A stretch of 64,000 nucleotides of DNA from Arthrobacter stackebrandtii (GTDB lineage Bacteria > Actinomycetota > Actinomycetes > Actinomycetales > Micrococcaceae), in the NCBI RefSeq assembly GCF_017876675.1, contig NZ_JAGIOI010000001.1, positions 3,472,001 to 3,536,000 of the forward strand, written 5' to 3'. The position numbers and the translations under genes were made by a program. Positions 25,644 to 35,407 of the stretch are shown piece by piece. Within the stretch, counting starts at the first letter, position 1; each line of letters starts with the position of its first letter. The notes beneath the pieces are model-generated. The model worked only from the letters and a program-made list of their open reading frames with translations. It had not been told where the DNA came from and made no database searches.

Positions 25644-28600
25644 TTACAGCGAGGGGCCGACAACGGGGGCTGGTGAATGGATGCCGGCCACAGGTTCGGG
25701 CGCCCGCGTTGCAGCCTGGTTGTTGGGCCGCATGGCGGTGATGCGGGCCTCGAGCCGGGCGCGCTGGTAGGAGTGGTCCCATTCCGTCGCGCTGGGTGCT
25801 GCCCCGAGGGGCAGCGCGGGGTTGTCGATGTCCCAGCGGTCGCGGAAGCCGGCGATGTCCCGCACGAGGGATTTCCACGCCTCGTCACTGGCTTGCAGGC
25901 CGGTTTGTGCGCGCAGGGGACCCATCCATGGTTCTTCGTTGGCGAAGGCGTGGACGGCCACCGCGGCCAGCCGCTGGGTGATCCGCTGTTGAACGTCGTC
26001 GAGCAGTTCACGGAGGTCTTCCCGGTCCGTCGGCACTGACACCGGCGCCATCGTGAGTGATGATGTGGCGGGGAACCGTCGTTGGATGGCTTGCAGGCGG
26101 GAGTTCACGACGGCGGCAACGTCGCGGGCGCCGACTGTTGGCTCCAGCCCGCCGGCCAGGGCATGTTCCGCGACGGGCCGGTTGGTGGTTGCGGTGCGTC
26201 TCCAGGCGGCGACCATGGCGCCCCAGGAGGGAGACGCCTGCATCTCAGGTACAAGGGCGGGGGAGTGGGTGTTGATGAGGTGGGTGACGTCGTCGGATGC
26301 AGCGATTTGGGCCAGGTAGTCGTGCTCGGCGAGCAGGCGGGAGAGAGAGTTGGCCTGGTTGCGCTGTTCCTCGCGGACCTCGTGGGCGGTGTGCTCGGCA
26401 CCCTCAGTGGAGAGAATGCCTCCGAGGATTTCCCGCCCGTCCGGCAAAGAGGATGGGTCCACGCCGTGGTGGTCGCGGGGGTCGGGTTCACTGATGTAGG
26501 CGTGATTGCCGGCCTTCCCGCGGGTCATGGAGACGTAGAAGAGCTCCCGGGTGAGCCTGCCTTCGCTGACCAGGGTGTGGCCGGTGTCCACGGTGATGCC
26601 CTGGGAGCGGTGGGCCGTCGTGGCGTAGCCGAGTTCCACGGACTCGGCGAGATATCTGGTACCCAGGAGAATGCTTGCGCCGTTGTCCTGGCGGATCCCT
26701 GCGATGGAGCCATCCGGGTTGGGAGAGCCAAACACTGTGATGAGGGTGCCGTTGCGGATGAAGTCGCCGGTCTCATCCAGGAGGCGGCGGTCATTGCGCC
26801 GGGCCAGGACGGTGTCGCCGCTCCCCGCGTGGAGCCCGTCGCTGAGGTCCACGGTGGCCTCCGCATCTACGGCGCCTGTGCCGACGCGGTCGGCCTGGGC
26901 ACGTTCATTGAGCATGGCCACGGTGTCATTGTCCGGGGCGATCAGGATCGAAGTCTTCCCGGTGCGGATGTCGGCGTCCCAGCAGTTGTAGGCGTCATCG
27001 ACCATGGCGTCGTAGGTGCCGCTGCTGACGCGTTCATGGGCCGTGTACTCGGTGATGACATTGATGTCGCCTGTGCGCAGTTTCAGGGAGGCGCTGCGTT
27101 CCCATTCGTTGGTGAAGCGCCAGACCGTGCTGAGCCGTTCTGCGCAGCCTGTGCGGTCCAGCCAGCCCAGGACTCCGCCGGCGTCGATGGAGTCCAGCTG
27201 TGCCGGGTCGCCGACCAGCAGGAGCTTGGCCCCGGCACCCGTGGCCTGGTCCAGAAGGGCGGCGAGCTGGTAGGTGGAGACCATGGACGCCTCGTCGATG
27301 ATGACCAGCTGGTTGGGCCGGAACTGCCACTGTGCCTGGGTCGCTGTGAGGGCGCTCATGCGCTGCGCAAGGCGCTCCAATACCTTCCTCGCCTGAGTGT
27401 CCTGTCGTGGGGATTGACAGGCTGCCTGGTACCTTTCTGCGGTTTCCATGTACTGTTCTGCCCTGATGGCTGCGCCCGGTCCGGTGGATTCGTAGAGCCA
27501 CTTGCTCACGTTGTCCGTGGCCAGTCCGAGCTCATGGCCCAGGACGTCGGCCGAGGCCGCGGCGGGGGCCAGTCCCACCACGGTCCCGGCACCGAAGCAG
27601 TCTTCCCAGAGGGCCTTGACGGCGCTCATCGTGGTGGTCTTGCCCGTCCCGGCAGGGCCGACGACGGCGTCCAGCCGCTTCCCGCTGGCAAGCACAGTCT
27701 CGGCAGTCCTGCGTTGTTCGTCCTGCAAGTACTCGCCACGGGTGCTGCGGAACTCTTGCAGAGCGTCCTGGACGGTCGTGTGCTCGAGGTGTGGGCCGGC
27801 GTCGTGCGTGTGGGCGTTCATGATGGCTTCCTCGTTCGCCAGGGTGGAGACGTCGGTGAACAGGTGGGCGCTGTCCAGGTCAAAGACGCTGCGCCCGTGG
27901 AGCACCAAGTCGGGGGATGTGGTGGTGGGGATGCCGTAGCGGAACTCGTTGAGTGCGACGGACTGGGTCTCGGCGGAGGTGGCGATGGCGTCCATGAGGC
28001 GGATCCGGTCATCAGGCGTGGCGCAGCGGATTTCCAGGCACACCCGTTCTGCCTCGGCGATCAGGTTCCAGCGGTTCCAGGTGGCGCGGCGCCTGGCTAC
28101 CAGGTCCTTGACCAGCCCGGCAGTGCTTTCAATCCAGGCAGTATCCGTGTCGGCGGTGGCGATCGGGTGGGTGCGGGAGCGGTTGATGGTCGCCGCCAGC
28201 ACCGCCTCGGGGTCGAAGCCCTTGGCCTGGGCCCGGTCGCGCCACTGGCGGGTGCGGATGTTCAGGGGGACGACGTCGTGGTTCTTAGCGGTGCGAGTGG
28301 AGAGGGTTGCCTGTTGCCGGAGTTTGAGCTTGACGGCGTTGCTGGGTTCCCTCCCGTGGGTTTCGGACCAGTCGTGGATGAGCCTGTCTGCCTCGATGTC
28401 GATCAGCCGGGACCTGCTGGAGAACTCGCGGATGAGTGCATCGTCCACGCCGGAGAGTTCGAAACTGTAATTGTGGACGGCGCTGGTGGGCGTGCGGACT
28501 TCGGCCTCGGTTCCCAGATCCCGGCCGAGCTGGTCATAAAGCAGCCCGTTGTAGTGTTCGCTGGCAGCCACAGTCGCCTTGTAGAGGGTGCGTGAGTCAA

Positions 28601-29222
28601 GGGTGGTCCAGACACCGTCGCTGACGCGTTGGGCGCGGTTGGCGATGACGACGTGGGTGTGAAGCTGCGGGTCTCCGGAGCGGGACTCCCAGTGGTCGAA
28701 CGCGGCCGCGATGGCGCCGTGGACGCCGACGTGGGCGACGCCGCCGTGTCCGGCGCGGGTGTGGATGGCGGAGGTCTCCAGCCAGGCGAGGGTGGCTTCC
28801 AGTGCCGCGTGGTGGGCTGCCATGACCTTGTCCTTGTACTCGTCGCTTCCCAGGGCCCAGAGCACGGAGACGGACTTGGGCACGCTGAAGGTCAGGTCGA
28901 AGCCGGCCACGGCAGCCCGGCGCACGGATTGGCCGTTGGCGCCGGTGACGGTGGAGGCCTGATTGGGTGTGCGGCCCAGGGATGTTCCCGTGGTGGGGTG
29001 TTCACCTCGCTCGAAGAGGGCTTTTGCGGCAGCGTCGGTGACGGTGTCGTGGGGAGTCATGCCGATGCCGGGCAGTCCTGCGCCGAGCCATTGCCTGGGC
29101 GGGTTGCTGGCGGCGGTGTAGTAACTGGTGAGGTCTCGGGTTTCGACGTCGGCATGGCTGGTGGTCTTCAGCAGGTATGAGACGCCGGCCTCGGTGGAGA
29201 GGCGGGCTATGGAGACGGTCAT
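25644..29222 (-). CDS. MobF-family conjugative relaxase/helicase
   Basis: The 1192-residue TrwC/TraA-like protein has an N-terminal relaxase domain with the Tyr pair in LTSYYTA and the His triad region LHTHVVIANRA near 187. A helicase domain follows, with Walker A GPAGTGKTTT near 521, IIDEASMV, LLVGDPAQLDSID and the late motif GYATTAHRSQGITVD. It nicks DNA at oriT, stays covalently attached and unwinds the strand for transfer. It overlaps the upstream zinc-ribbon gene by four bases. The gene is complete. An oriT should lie nearby, perhaps in 29770-29795 or beyond the insertion sequence, but I cannot identify it. Confidence 0.93.
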   Translation of the reverse strand: MTVSIARLSTEAGVSYLLKTTSHADVETRDLTSYYTAASNPPRQWLGAGLPGIGMTPHDTVTDAAAKALFERGEHPTTGTSLGRTPNQASTVTGANGQSVRRAAVAGFDLTFSVPKSVSVLWALGSDEYKDKVMAAHHAALEATLAWLETSAIHTRAGHGGVAHVGVHGAIAAAFDHWESRSGDPQLHTHVVIANRAQRVSDGVWTTLDSRTLYKATVAASEHYNGLLYDQLGRDLGTEAEVRTPTSAVHNYSFELSGVDDALIREFSSRSRLIDIEADRLIHDWSETHGREPSNAVKLKLRQQATLSTRTAKNHDVVPLNIRTRQWRDRAQAKGFDPEAVLAATINRSRTHPIATADTDTAWIESTAGLVKDLVARRRATWNRWNLIAEAERVCLEIRCATPDDRIRLMDAIATSAETQSVALNEFRYGIPTTTSPDLVLHGRSVFDLDSAHLFTDVSTLANEEAIMNAHTHDAGPHLEHTTVQDALQEFRSTRGEYLQDEQRRTAETVLASGKRLDAVVGPAGTGKTTTMSAVKALWEDCFGAGTVVGLAPAAASADVLGHELGLATDNVSKWLYESTGPGAAIRAEQYMETAERYQAACQSPRQDTQARKVLERLAQRMSALTATQAQWQFRPNQLVIIDEASMVSTYQLAALLDQATGAGAKLLLVGDPAQLDSIDAGGVLGWLDRTGCAERLSTVWRFTNEWERSASLKLRTGDINVITEYTAHERVSSGTYDAMVDDAYNCWDADIRTGKTSILIAPDNDTVAMLNERAQADRVGTGAVDAEATVDLSDGLHAGSGDTVLARRNDRRLLDETGDFIRNGTLITVFGSPNPDGSIAGIRQDNGASILLGTRYLAESVELGYATTAHRSQGITVDTGHTLVSEGRLTRELFYVSMTRGKAGNHAYISEPDPRDHHGVDPSSLPDGREILGGILSTEGAEHTAHEVREEQRNQANSLSRLLAEHDYLAQIAASDDVTHLINTHSPALVPEMQASPSWGAMVAAWRRTATTNRPVAEHALAGGLEPTVGARDVAAVVNSRLQAIQRRFPATSSLTMAPVSVPTDREDLRELLDDVQQRITQRLAAVAVHAFANEEPWMGPLRAQTGLQASDEAWKSLVRDIAGFRDRWDIDNPALPLGAAPSATEWDHSYQRARLEARITAMRPNNQAATRAPEPVAGIHSPAPVVGPSL

Positions 29223-29767
29223 GACCTGCCCATTTCCGTGTTCCAGCCGCGGCGTGCAAAGATCGCCGCCGACGTCCTATCGAGCCGCGTGTTCGCGGCC
29301 CGATTCAAAACCAAGACCCGGGCAGCGAGTTCCTGCAGGTCCTTGACGGCCTGCTGTTCGCTGAGCTCACGCTGCTTATTCTCGTACCGCAAGTGCCGCA
29401 TCGAACGTTGCAGTGCGTCGGCCTCCGACTGTGCTCGGGACGCTGCCTGGGCGCGTTGGTTGAGCTTTTCGTAGGCGGTGGCCAGCTTGTCTTCAAAGGA
29501 CCGTGTCACGGTGGCAAGCTTGCGTCGCTCCGTGAGTTGGAGGTTTCGGATGGTCGCCTCATAGAGTGCGGTGAGCGCCGCCAACGACTCCTGAGTGTTG
29601 GCCTTGGACTGGCCAGCTTGGCCGGTCATCCGCAGCTCTTCATCCTGGAGGCTCCGCCGGTACTTTCGTTGCCGCTGGCGGTGGGCACACGCCGGCCGGC
29701 AGAAGAGCTGCCGGGGGCTGGCGGGTGTGAACGGGGTGTTGCATTCGGGGCATGTTCGCGTAGTCAT
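29219..29767 (-). CDS. zinc-ribbon plus coiled-coil protein, relaxase partner
   Basis: The 182-residue protein starts MTTRTCPECNTPFTPASP, with a second Cys pair in LFCRPACAHRQRQRKYRR, together a zinc ribbon followed by a basic stretch. A long coiled coil follows to about residue 150. ATG 29767 is preferred; the frame to 29809 runs into the insertion sequence. It overlaps the relaxase gene by four bases (ATGA), suggesting a joint complex, possibly an oriT-binding accessory protein. This role is inferred from position and the Zn/basic region. Confidence 0.65.
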   Translation of the reverse strand: MTTRTCPECNTPFTPASPRQLFCRPACAHRQRQRKYRRSLQDEELRMTGQAGQSKANTQESLAALTALYEATIRNLQLTERRKLATVTRSFEDKLATAYEKLNQRAQAASRAQSEADALQRSMRHLRYENKQRELSEQQAVKDLQELAARVLVLNRAANTRLDRTSAAIFARRGWNTEMGRS

Positions 29768-29794
29768 ACCTATCCATGGTGATTCAGCCGGTTT

Positions 29795-32211
29795 CAGGGC
29801 TCCGGTCATGGTCGGGGACAGGCATTTGAAGTTCGTTGATTTTCAGGGGTTTTGAGTGGCTGAAGGGCTGTTAATTTTGCCCGCGATACGATAAAATAGA
29901 GTTAGTGTTTTGTCGTCAATCGAGGGGTGAAATGATGGTTTTTATGACTGCTCAACTTCCCCTGCCTGTGACGATGGATCCTGTTGCCGTGTCGGTGGGC
30001 CTGGCGGTGTCCCTGGTGGAGAACGATCGTGGCGGGGAAGTCTATATTCGCGGGCAACTGTGTGACGTGTGGGACGCCGAAGACGCTGCTGCACGTCGCT
30101 GGGCGGCAGTGAAATTGGTGCGTTTGGGTGCGGCTTCGCAGGAGCAGGTCGCGGCAGCTTTCGGAGTTTCCTCGGTGGCGGTGTGGAAATGGGTCCAGCG
30201 GGCGGCCGTCGGTGGCATTGCTGCGTTGGTGTCGGAAAAGAAGGGCCCGAAGAAGGCTTCCCGACTTAGTGACACTGTCATCGCCCGGATCGTGGAACTG
30301 CGCAGCACTGGCCTGTCCCAGCAGGCTGTCGGCGACATGGTTGGCGTCTCGGAATTCAGTGTCCGCCGCGCCCTGAAAATCGCTGCCGAACAAACTGCCA
30401 CAGAAACAGCAGCCCTCGAGCCAGAACCCCTGGAACCAGCACCAGCACCACAGCCTGAGCTGCCGCTCTTTCCAGCCCCGGCACCCCGCACTGCTGAGCG
30501 TGCCGCCGCCGGCCTGCTCGAGGCTGCAGCGCCTTTGTTTGCCCCGGCCGCCCATGTTCGCTATGCCGGACTGTTTCTGGCGTTCCCCGCACTGGAAACC
30601 ACCGGACTACTCGCCTGCGCTAGGCAAGTGTACGGGGCGTTGCCGAATGGTTTCTACGGCCTGGAAACGATACTGATTGATAGTGTGCTGCGGGCACTAG
30701 CTGGGGAAGCCCGGGCCGAGGGCGCGACCCGCTTTGACCCGGAGGAACTTGGGCGGGTGTTGGGGTTGGATCGGGCCCCGGAAGTAAAAACCATCCGCCG
30801 CCGGATCAGCCAACTTGCCGAAACGGGCAAAGCCGGGGAACTGATCGCTGCCCTCGCCAAACACCACTTGTCAGGTACCGGTTCCGGTGGTGAGGACCTG
30901 GCGGCGATTCTTTATGTTGATGGGCATGTGCGCGCCTACCAGGGCACGAAGAAGATCGGGAAGATCTACTCCACACGGTTGAAGTTCCCGGTTCCGGCGA
31001 CCGAGGAAACCTGGGTCACCGACGCGCACGGTGCCCCTGTCTTTGTCGTCATGGCCGCGCCCGGTGCGTCCCTGGCCGCCGAACTCCGCGACCTCCTGCC
31101 GGAACTGCGCACCACGGTCGGGGACGAGCGGCGGGTGCTGGTCGGCTTCGACCGCGGAGGATGGTCCCCCGCCTTGTTCAAGCACATGGATGCGGCTGGT
31201 TTTGATGTGCTGACTTGGCGCAAAGGCACCACCAAAGACATCGAAGAAAAGTTGTTCGCCCAGGTGTCCTACACCGACGAACACGGTGAAGAGAAGACTT
31301 GGTCGGTTGCTGACACGGTCGTTGACCTGCCCCTGAACACCACGAAGAAGACCGGTGAAGTCTTCAGTATCCGCCAGATTAGCCGGATCGTGGGCACCAC
31401 CGGTGGTGGCACGAGGCAAATTCATATCCTCACCACTGACCGGACCATGAGCGCTGGGGAGGTCGTGTATCGGATGGGGAATCGGTGGCGGCAGGAAAAC
31501 CAGTTCCGCTACGCGCGCATGCACTTCGCCCTCGACTCACACGACTCCTACACCAGCACCGATGACAACGAGGACCGTTTGGTGCCGGAACCGGCGAAGG
31601 CCCGCGCCTACCAAAAAGTTGTCGCCGCCCGGCGCCACCACGCAGAAGCAGCAGCCATAGCTGATCTGAACCTGTTGGCATTGAAAACCCCGACCGAGGG
31701 CACCGATGAAATCACGGTGACCAGTGCCATGCACAACCACGTCATGGCACCAGTATGGGAAGCAGAAAGTGCTTTGGTTGCTGCTGAGAATGTACATCAA
31801 AGCATTCCGGCGAAGATCCGCCTCGGTGACCTGAACCCGGGCCAACAAGTCCTGGATATCGAGGTGAAACTGATCCACACCGGGATCCGGATGGCCGCCT
31901 ACAACACGGCGATGACGATCGCCAGAGAGATCCGTACCAACACTGGCTACCGGCGCGCGAACCAGGAAGCCCACGCCCTCATGCGTCAGATGTTCAATCA
32001 GCCCGGTGACGTGAATACCACCGACCCCGGCCATCTCACCATCACTCTGGACCCGCTACCGACCAAGGCCAAAACTGCGGCCGCCGCTCAGCTGTGCGAG
32101 CACCTCACCGCCACCGAAACCCGCTACCCCGGCACCAATCTCATCCTCAAATACGCCATCAAAACCAAGGCCTCGGCTCTCATCAAATAAATCGTGATGT
32201 CAGGAGCCCTG
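29795..32211. mobile_element. 2.4-kb insertion sequence, second copy
   Basis: The ends CAGGGCTCCGGTCATGGTCG (left) and CAGGGCTCCTGACATCACGA (right, read inward) match those of the copy at 20102. An exact five-base target duplication GGTTT flanks it (29790-29794 and 32212-32216). It landed 28 bases upstream of the zinc-ribbon gene, probably separating that operon from its promoter. Confidence 0.88.
29932..32190 (+). CDS. large DDE transposase, second copy
   Basis: This is about 752 residues and the same architecture as the protein at 20242: helix-turn-helix (QEQVAAAFGVSSVAVWKWVQ), a Glu/Pro-rich linker, YVDGHVRAY, GFDRGGWSP and RWRQENQFRYARM. The central and C-terminal parts are nearly identical to the first copy, while the first ~190 residues differ considerably. 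So these are two related elements and not a recent duplication. It is intact. Confidence 0.85.
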   Translation: MMVFMTAQLPLPVTMDPVAVSVGLAVSLVENDRGGEVYIRGQLCDVWDAEDAAARRWAAVKLVRLGAASQEQVAAAFGVSSVAVWKWVQRAAVGGIAALVSEKKGPKKASRLSDTVIARIVELRSTGLSQQAVGDMVGVSEFSVRRALKIAAEQTATETAALEPEPLEPAPAPQPELPLFPAPAPRTAERAAAGLLEAAAPLFAPAAHVRYAGLFLAFPALETTGLLACARQVYGALPNGFYGLETILIDSVLRALAGEARAEGATRFDPEELGRVLGLDRAPEVKTIRRRISQLAETGKAGELIAALAKHHLSGTGSGGEDLAAILYVDGHVRAYQGTKKIGKIYSTRLKFPVPATEETWVTDAHGAPVFVVMAAPGASLAAELRDLLPELRTTVGDERRVLVGFDRGGWSPALFKHMDAAGFDVLTWRKGTTKDIEEKLFAQVSYTDEHGEEKTWSVADTVVDLPLNTTKKTGEVFSIRQISRIVGTTGGGTRQIHILTTDRTMSAGEVVYRMGNRWRQENQFRYARMHFALDSHDSYTSTDDNEDRLVPEPAKARAYQKVVAARRHHAEAAAIADLNLLALKTPTEGTDEITVTSAMHNHVMAPVWEAESALVAAENVHQSIPAKIRLGDLNPGQQVLDIEVKLIHTGIRMAAYNTAMTIAREIRTNTGYRRANQEAHALMRQMFNQPGDVNTTDPGHLTITLDPLPTKAKTAAAAQLCEHLTATETRYPGTNLILKYAIKTKASALIK

Positions 32212-32405
32212 GGTTTACACCATGACCAAACGTCACATTGGCGTCACGCGGCCGTGACGGGCACCGCTTCGGTGCCAAAGGTGTGAAGGGCTTTTTGGTA
32301 GCGGAAACTACGCGGTAGTTGGGGGTACTTTTGCCATGGGAATTGGTCGTGGTGGGATCTGGCTGCGGTGGTGGGTTGGGGAGCTATCGGTGGGTTGGTG
32401 GGGGC

Positions 32406-32562
32406 GCAGGGGAGTGCCGCATGAGGTTTTCATGCGGCACTGGATCTCCAAGCTGGAGCGTGATTAGTGGATCGCTTGCTTGAGTCGCTCGATTTTGGTG
32501 GGGTTGAATCCTGACCATTGGTGGTGATCGCTGACCACGACGACGGGGGCCTGGGAGGTACG
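32406..32562 (-). repeat. truncated duplicate of the nrdH 3' end
   Basis: The minus strand reads QAPVVVVSDHHQWSGFNP to a stop at 32464, then a hairpin, closely matching the end of the nrdH-like gene and its downstream region at 35065-35220. The similarity stops within ten bases of the OLD gene stop codon. With the copy at 35065 it brackets the OLD gene. Confidence 0.8.
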
Positions 32563-32570
32563 AAATCAGC

Positions 32571-34688
32571 TCAAGTAGTTGCGGGAACACTGTCCTGATA
32601 GATATTTGAGAAGATCCCTCTCAGCTCCTTCGTGACGTTCTCCGCATCATCACCGTGCACGTTCGTGAAGAGATCCAGGGATGTCGTATCGGCACAGAAT
32701 CGGATGGCAGTAGAGACTTTGTCGCTGCTCGCGGAGGTTCCACAGTAGGCCTCGAGATCACCACGTCGCAGTACGTACGTGCCCTCGCATGCGAGGGAAG
32801 ATACGACCTCATCGATCGCTTCTTTGATAGCGTCTGATGGCGGGTTCTTCAACAGTTCAAGCTTTGCGTCGCCGTGGCCGGTTTCAAACAGTTCGGTCAA
32901 GACTTCCTCGATACCCTGAGCAGAAGATTCTGTCTTATCGTCCCGCCATGTGGAGAGGTGTTGCTGAGCTACGATCCAGAGTTCCCGCGCAGATCGACTC
33001 TTGGCAATCGCCTTTGACTTCTTCCCGTTCGGCTCGCTGGGTCCCGTGATGCACTCTGAGACCAATTCCATAAGTTTCGCATGAGCGTCTTTGATCATCT
33101 GAGTAGATGTGAGTTGTGAGAAGCCGTTCGATAGTGCGTCGAGGTCCGTAATGACATGGATGGGGATGTCAAAGTAGCCAAAGAAGCGGCGGTATCGGGT
33201 GATATTCCCTTTGCCTTCAATTTTCACGAACATGATGTTTCGTTCCACGTCGTCCCACTTATCCGACAACAGCTTTGCTAGGTGCGGATACACAAAAGTA
33301 TCGCTGTCCCCTTCCACGAGAACGACCCTCTGCGCAAAGAAGGCAGCTTCGTTGTTCTCGTGCCTGACTACTTGATATTCATCTCTAAGGCTCATCTCGA
33401 GATCGACTGGCTGCGCTGTAACACCTTGAGCTGTCTTATACAGTCGTGTGAACCCCTTCGTCCCAGGTTGAAAGAAACCGGGCGAGTGGGTTGTCACCAG
33501 TACCTGGTGGTCTTGAGAGAACGACATCAGCGCGTTCATGAGCTGTCGTTGCGCGCGCGGATGGAGATAAAGCTCCGGCTCTTCGAATAGCAGCAGGTAC
33601 GAGCGCTTCGATTTCGGCCGCTCTTCCGTCTCACCTGATTCAGGAACTTCGCTTAGCCCAGTGTCCTTCATATTCGTGTAAGCCCGCAGCAGGGCGAATA
33701 GGACAGTGCGCTTGAGGCCGTCCCCCTTGGTGGCGACACTTCCCACATGTCCATCGTCAACTAAGAGATCCGCGCTTGCGAGAAGCATCGGTAGCGTCGG
33801 CGCCGGGATATCCATGCGAATCTTCACGCCAGGAAAGCTCAACGTAACGTAGTCCTCGATAATAGACTCGATGCGTTTAACCGCCGGGAGGCGTTTATCT
33901 GATGGATCACCGTGCTCGTCGAGTTGTCGGCTTAGCTTCTGGTGGACCTTCTTAAACTCTTTGTCGATGTCGTCGAACTGTCCCTGGACTTCGTCGAAGA
34001 GCATTCCTAGCAGCTTTGCGAAGGCAGAGGTGCCGGTGGATTTGGCCTCGACAGATGCATCTTTAACGGCTTCGATGTAAATTACTGAGGGAAAAAGTGG
34101 TTTTACAGCCGCTGCGATACCTGTTGGGAACGGTGCCGGCTGTTCCTCACATTTATCGTTAGGCACATCACTGATCAGTTTCTGCCAAGCATTGACAACG
34201 TCAGCCTTGGAGGGCTTGCTGGACAAGAGTGGTTCCAGCTCCGGCTTGAGCTCAATCGCGGCGTTTCGAAGCCCAACTCCAGTTGTCCCCTTGGTGGCCT
34301 CGTTTAGGACTTCGATGTCCCAGCCTGAGTCGATGGGTACCAGCTTGAGGTATTTGGACTCTGGCCTACCATTCGGTTCCTGCGTACGAACAATCTTGAG
34401 CGTCCCATCCGTGATGATTCCCGCAACTTTCGCGCGGTGCGTTTCGCCGACTCGTTGCAGATCGGTGTCGGTAATGCCAGTGAGATGCAGAGTTACTGTG
34501 ACCGGCAAGCTCTTCTCTTTGAAGTCGCTGGCTTCAATTTTTCTGTCCTCGAGAGCGAACTGAACCGCATGAAGTATCGACGATTTGCCCGCATTGTTCT
34601 CTCCAATCAAGCATCCGAGCTGCGTTAGAGGCACCTCTGTCGATACGTGCGCTCGAAAATTTTCAACTCTTACGTAAGTTACTTTCAT
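32571..34688 (-). CDS. OLD-family ATP-dependent endonuclease
   Basis: The 705-residue protein has an ABC/SMC-type ATPase followed by a Toprim nuclease domain. Walker A is GENNAGKS at 29-36. The signature and Walker B region includes LLLFEEPELYLHPRAQRQLM near 365-385, with LVTTHSP following. The Toprim motifs are LVEGDSD near 457 and VITDLDAL near 512. ATG 34688 has AAGGAA 6 bases upstream. No UvrD-like helicase (GajB) or other partner follows, so this is a stand-alone OLD protein. Relatives such as P2 Old and GajA act in phage exclusion by cutting DNA. It lies between two copies of the nrdH 3' end. Confidence 0.85.
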   Translation of the reverse strand: MKVTYVRVENFRAHVSTEVPLTQLGCLIGENNAGKSSILHAVQFALEDRKIEASDFKEKSLPVTVTLHLTGITDTDLQRVGETHRAKVAGIITDGTLKIVRTQEPNGRPESKYLKLVPIDSGWDIEVLNEATKGTTGVGLRNAAIELKPELEPLLSSKPSKADVVNAWQKLISDVPNDKCEEQPAPFPTGIAAAVKPLFPSVIYIEAVKDASVEAKSTGTSAFAKLLGMLFDEVQGQFDDIDKEFKKVHQKLSRQLDEHGDPSDKRLPAVKRIESIIEDYVTLSFPGVKIRMDIPAPTLPMLLASADLLVDDGHVGSVATKGDGLKRTVLFALLRAYTNMKDTGLSEVPESGETEERPKSKRSYLLLFEEPELYLHPRAQRQLMNALMSFSQDHQVLVTTHSPGFFQPGTKGFTRLYKTAQGVTAQPVDLEMSLRDEYQVVRHENNEAAFFAQRVVLVEGDSDTFVYPHLAKLLSDKWDDVERNIMFVKIEGKGNITRYRRFFGYFDIPIHVITDLDALSNGFSQLTSTQMIKDAHAKLMELVSECITGPSEPNGKKSKAIAKSRSARELWIVAQQHLSTWRDDKTESSAQGIEEVLTELFETGHGDAKLELLKNPPSDAIKEAIDEVVSSLACEGTYVLRRGDLEAYCGTSASSDKVSTAIRFCADTTSLDLFTNVHGDDAENVTKELRGIFSNIYQDSVPATT

Positions 34689-35064
34689 TGGTGTTCCTTA
34701 TTTTGAGGTCAGGGGCGATCGTCAGCTATTGCTCTTGCCTGGGCGAACAGAACCGTCTGAGGTCGGTGAAAATGCCCATGGCAGTGCAAGGGAAACCAAG
34801 ACTTGACTTACCGAAGCAGGCACGGCTCGATTCAAGAACTCGGTCACGTGTCAAAGTCTTGCACGAGGGTACGACATCACTATCCAACTTATAACGATGA
34901 GGATTTCTAGGCCGTGGTCATCATGTATACCGGGGACTCGCAATATGGATGAACTTGAATGCAGCATGCGTGAAGGATTTTTGGTTGGGGCAGCGGCATC
35001 GTCGGTTGGCGGTGAATTTGCTGAGGGACGAGTCTTGCTGGGATCCGGCTGCAATGGTGGTGGA
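34689..35064. other. intergenic region before the OLD gene, no gene seen
   Basis: These 376 bases contain the promoter side of the OLD gene. No protein-coding frame of note is seen. Confidence 0.4.
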
Positions 35065-35220
35065 GCAGGGGAGTGCCGCATGAGGTTTCATGCGGCACTG
35101 GATCTCCTGCTGGAGGGTGATTATTGGATCGCGAGCTTGAGTCGCTCGATTTCGGTGGGGTTGAATCCTGACCAGTGGTGGTGGTCGTTCACGACGACGA
35201 TCGGGGCTTGTGAGTAGCCG
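35065..35220 (-). repeat. nrdH 3' end and downstream hairpin (second copy of the repeat)
   Basis: The match to 32406-32562 covers the last ~32 codons of nrdH and the following stem-loop with 11-bp arms (GTGCCGCATGA ... TCATGCGGCAC at 35072-35096). The hairpin lacks a clear T run but may end the message or protect its 3' end. Confidence 0.75.
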
Positions 35221-35357
35221 AGGTCCTGGACGTACTCCAGGGCAGCCGCATTGATGGTCAGGTCGACGACGTCGTAGGGGATGCCAGCATGGTCCAGGCT
35301 GCGGCAGGTGAACTTGCATTGCTGGCAGCCTGGCTTGCTGTAGACCGTGACGTTCAT
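35121..35357 (-). CDS. nrdH: NrdH-like glutaredoxin
   Basis: The 78-residue thioredoxin-fold redoxin has the active site CQQC at 11-14 in VYSKPGCQQCKFT, the cis-Pro region QAPIVVV, and the NrdH-type end WSGFNPTEIERL. It reduces class Ib ribonucleotide reductase or other thiol enzymes. GAGGTGAGGG precedes ATG 35357. No nrdI, nrdE or nrdF is nearby. It follows a DUF4192 gene on the same strand with about 50 bases between, so the two may be co-expressed. Confidence 0.88.
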   Translation of the reverse strand: MNVTVYSKPGCQQCKFTCRSLDHAGIPYDVVDLTINAAALEYVQDLGYSQAPIVVVNDHHHWSGFNPTEIERLKLAIQ

Positions 35358-35407
35358 TTCCCTCACCTCACTCTCCGATTCTTCTGGTGATGAATCGCCG
35401 GTGCTTG

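Noticed and set aside
26082-28595. 837-codon plus-strand frame opposite the relaxase
   Set aside because: It mirrors the relaxase codon pattern. The relaxase has clear motifs on the other strand.
32571-34688. Gabija or PARIS system
   Set aside because: The OLD-type nuclease is present, but no GajB-like helicase or AriA/AriB-type partner is next to it.
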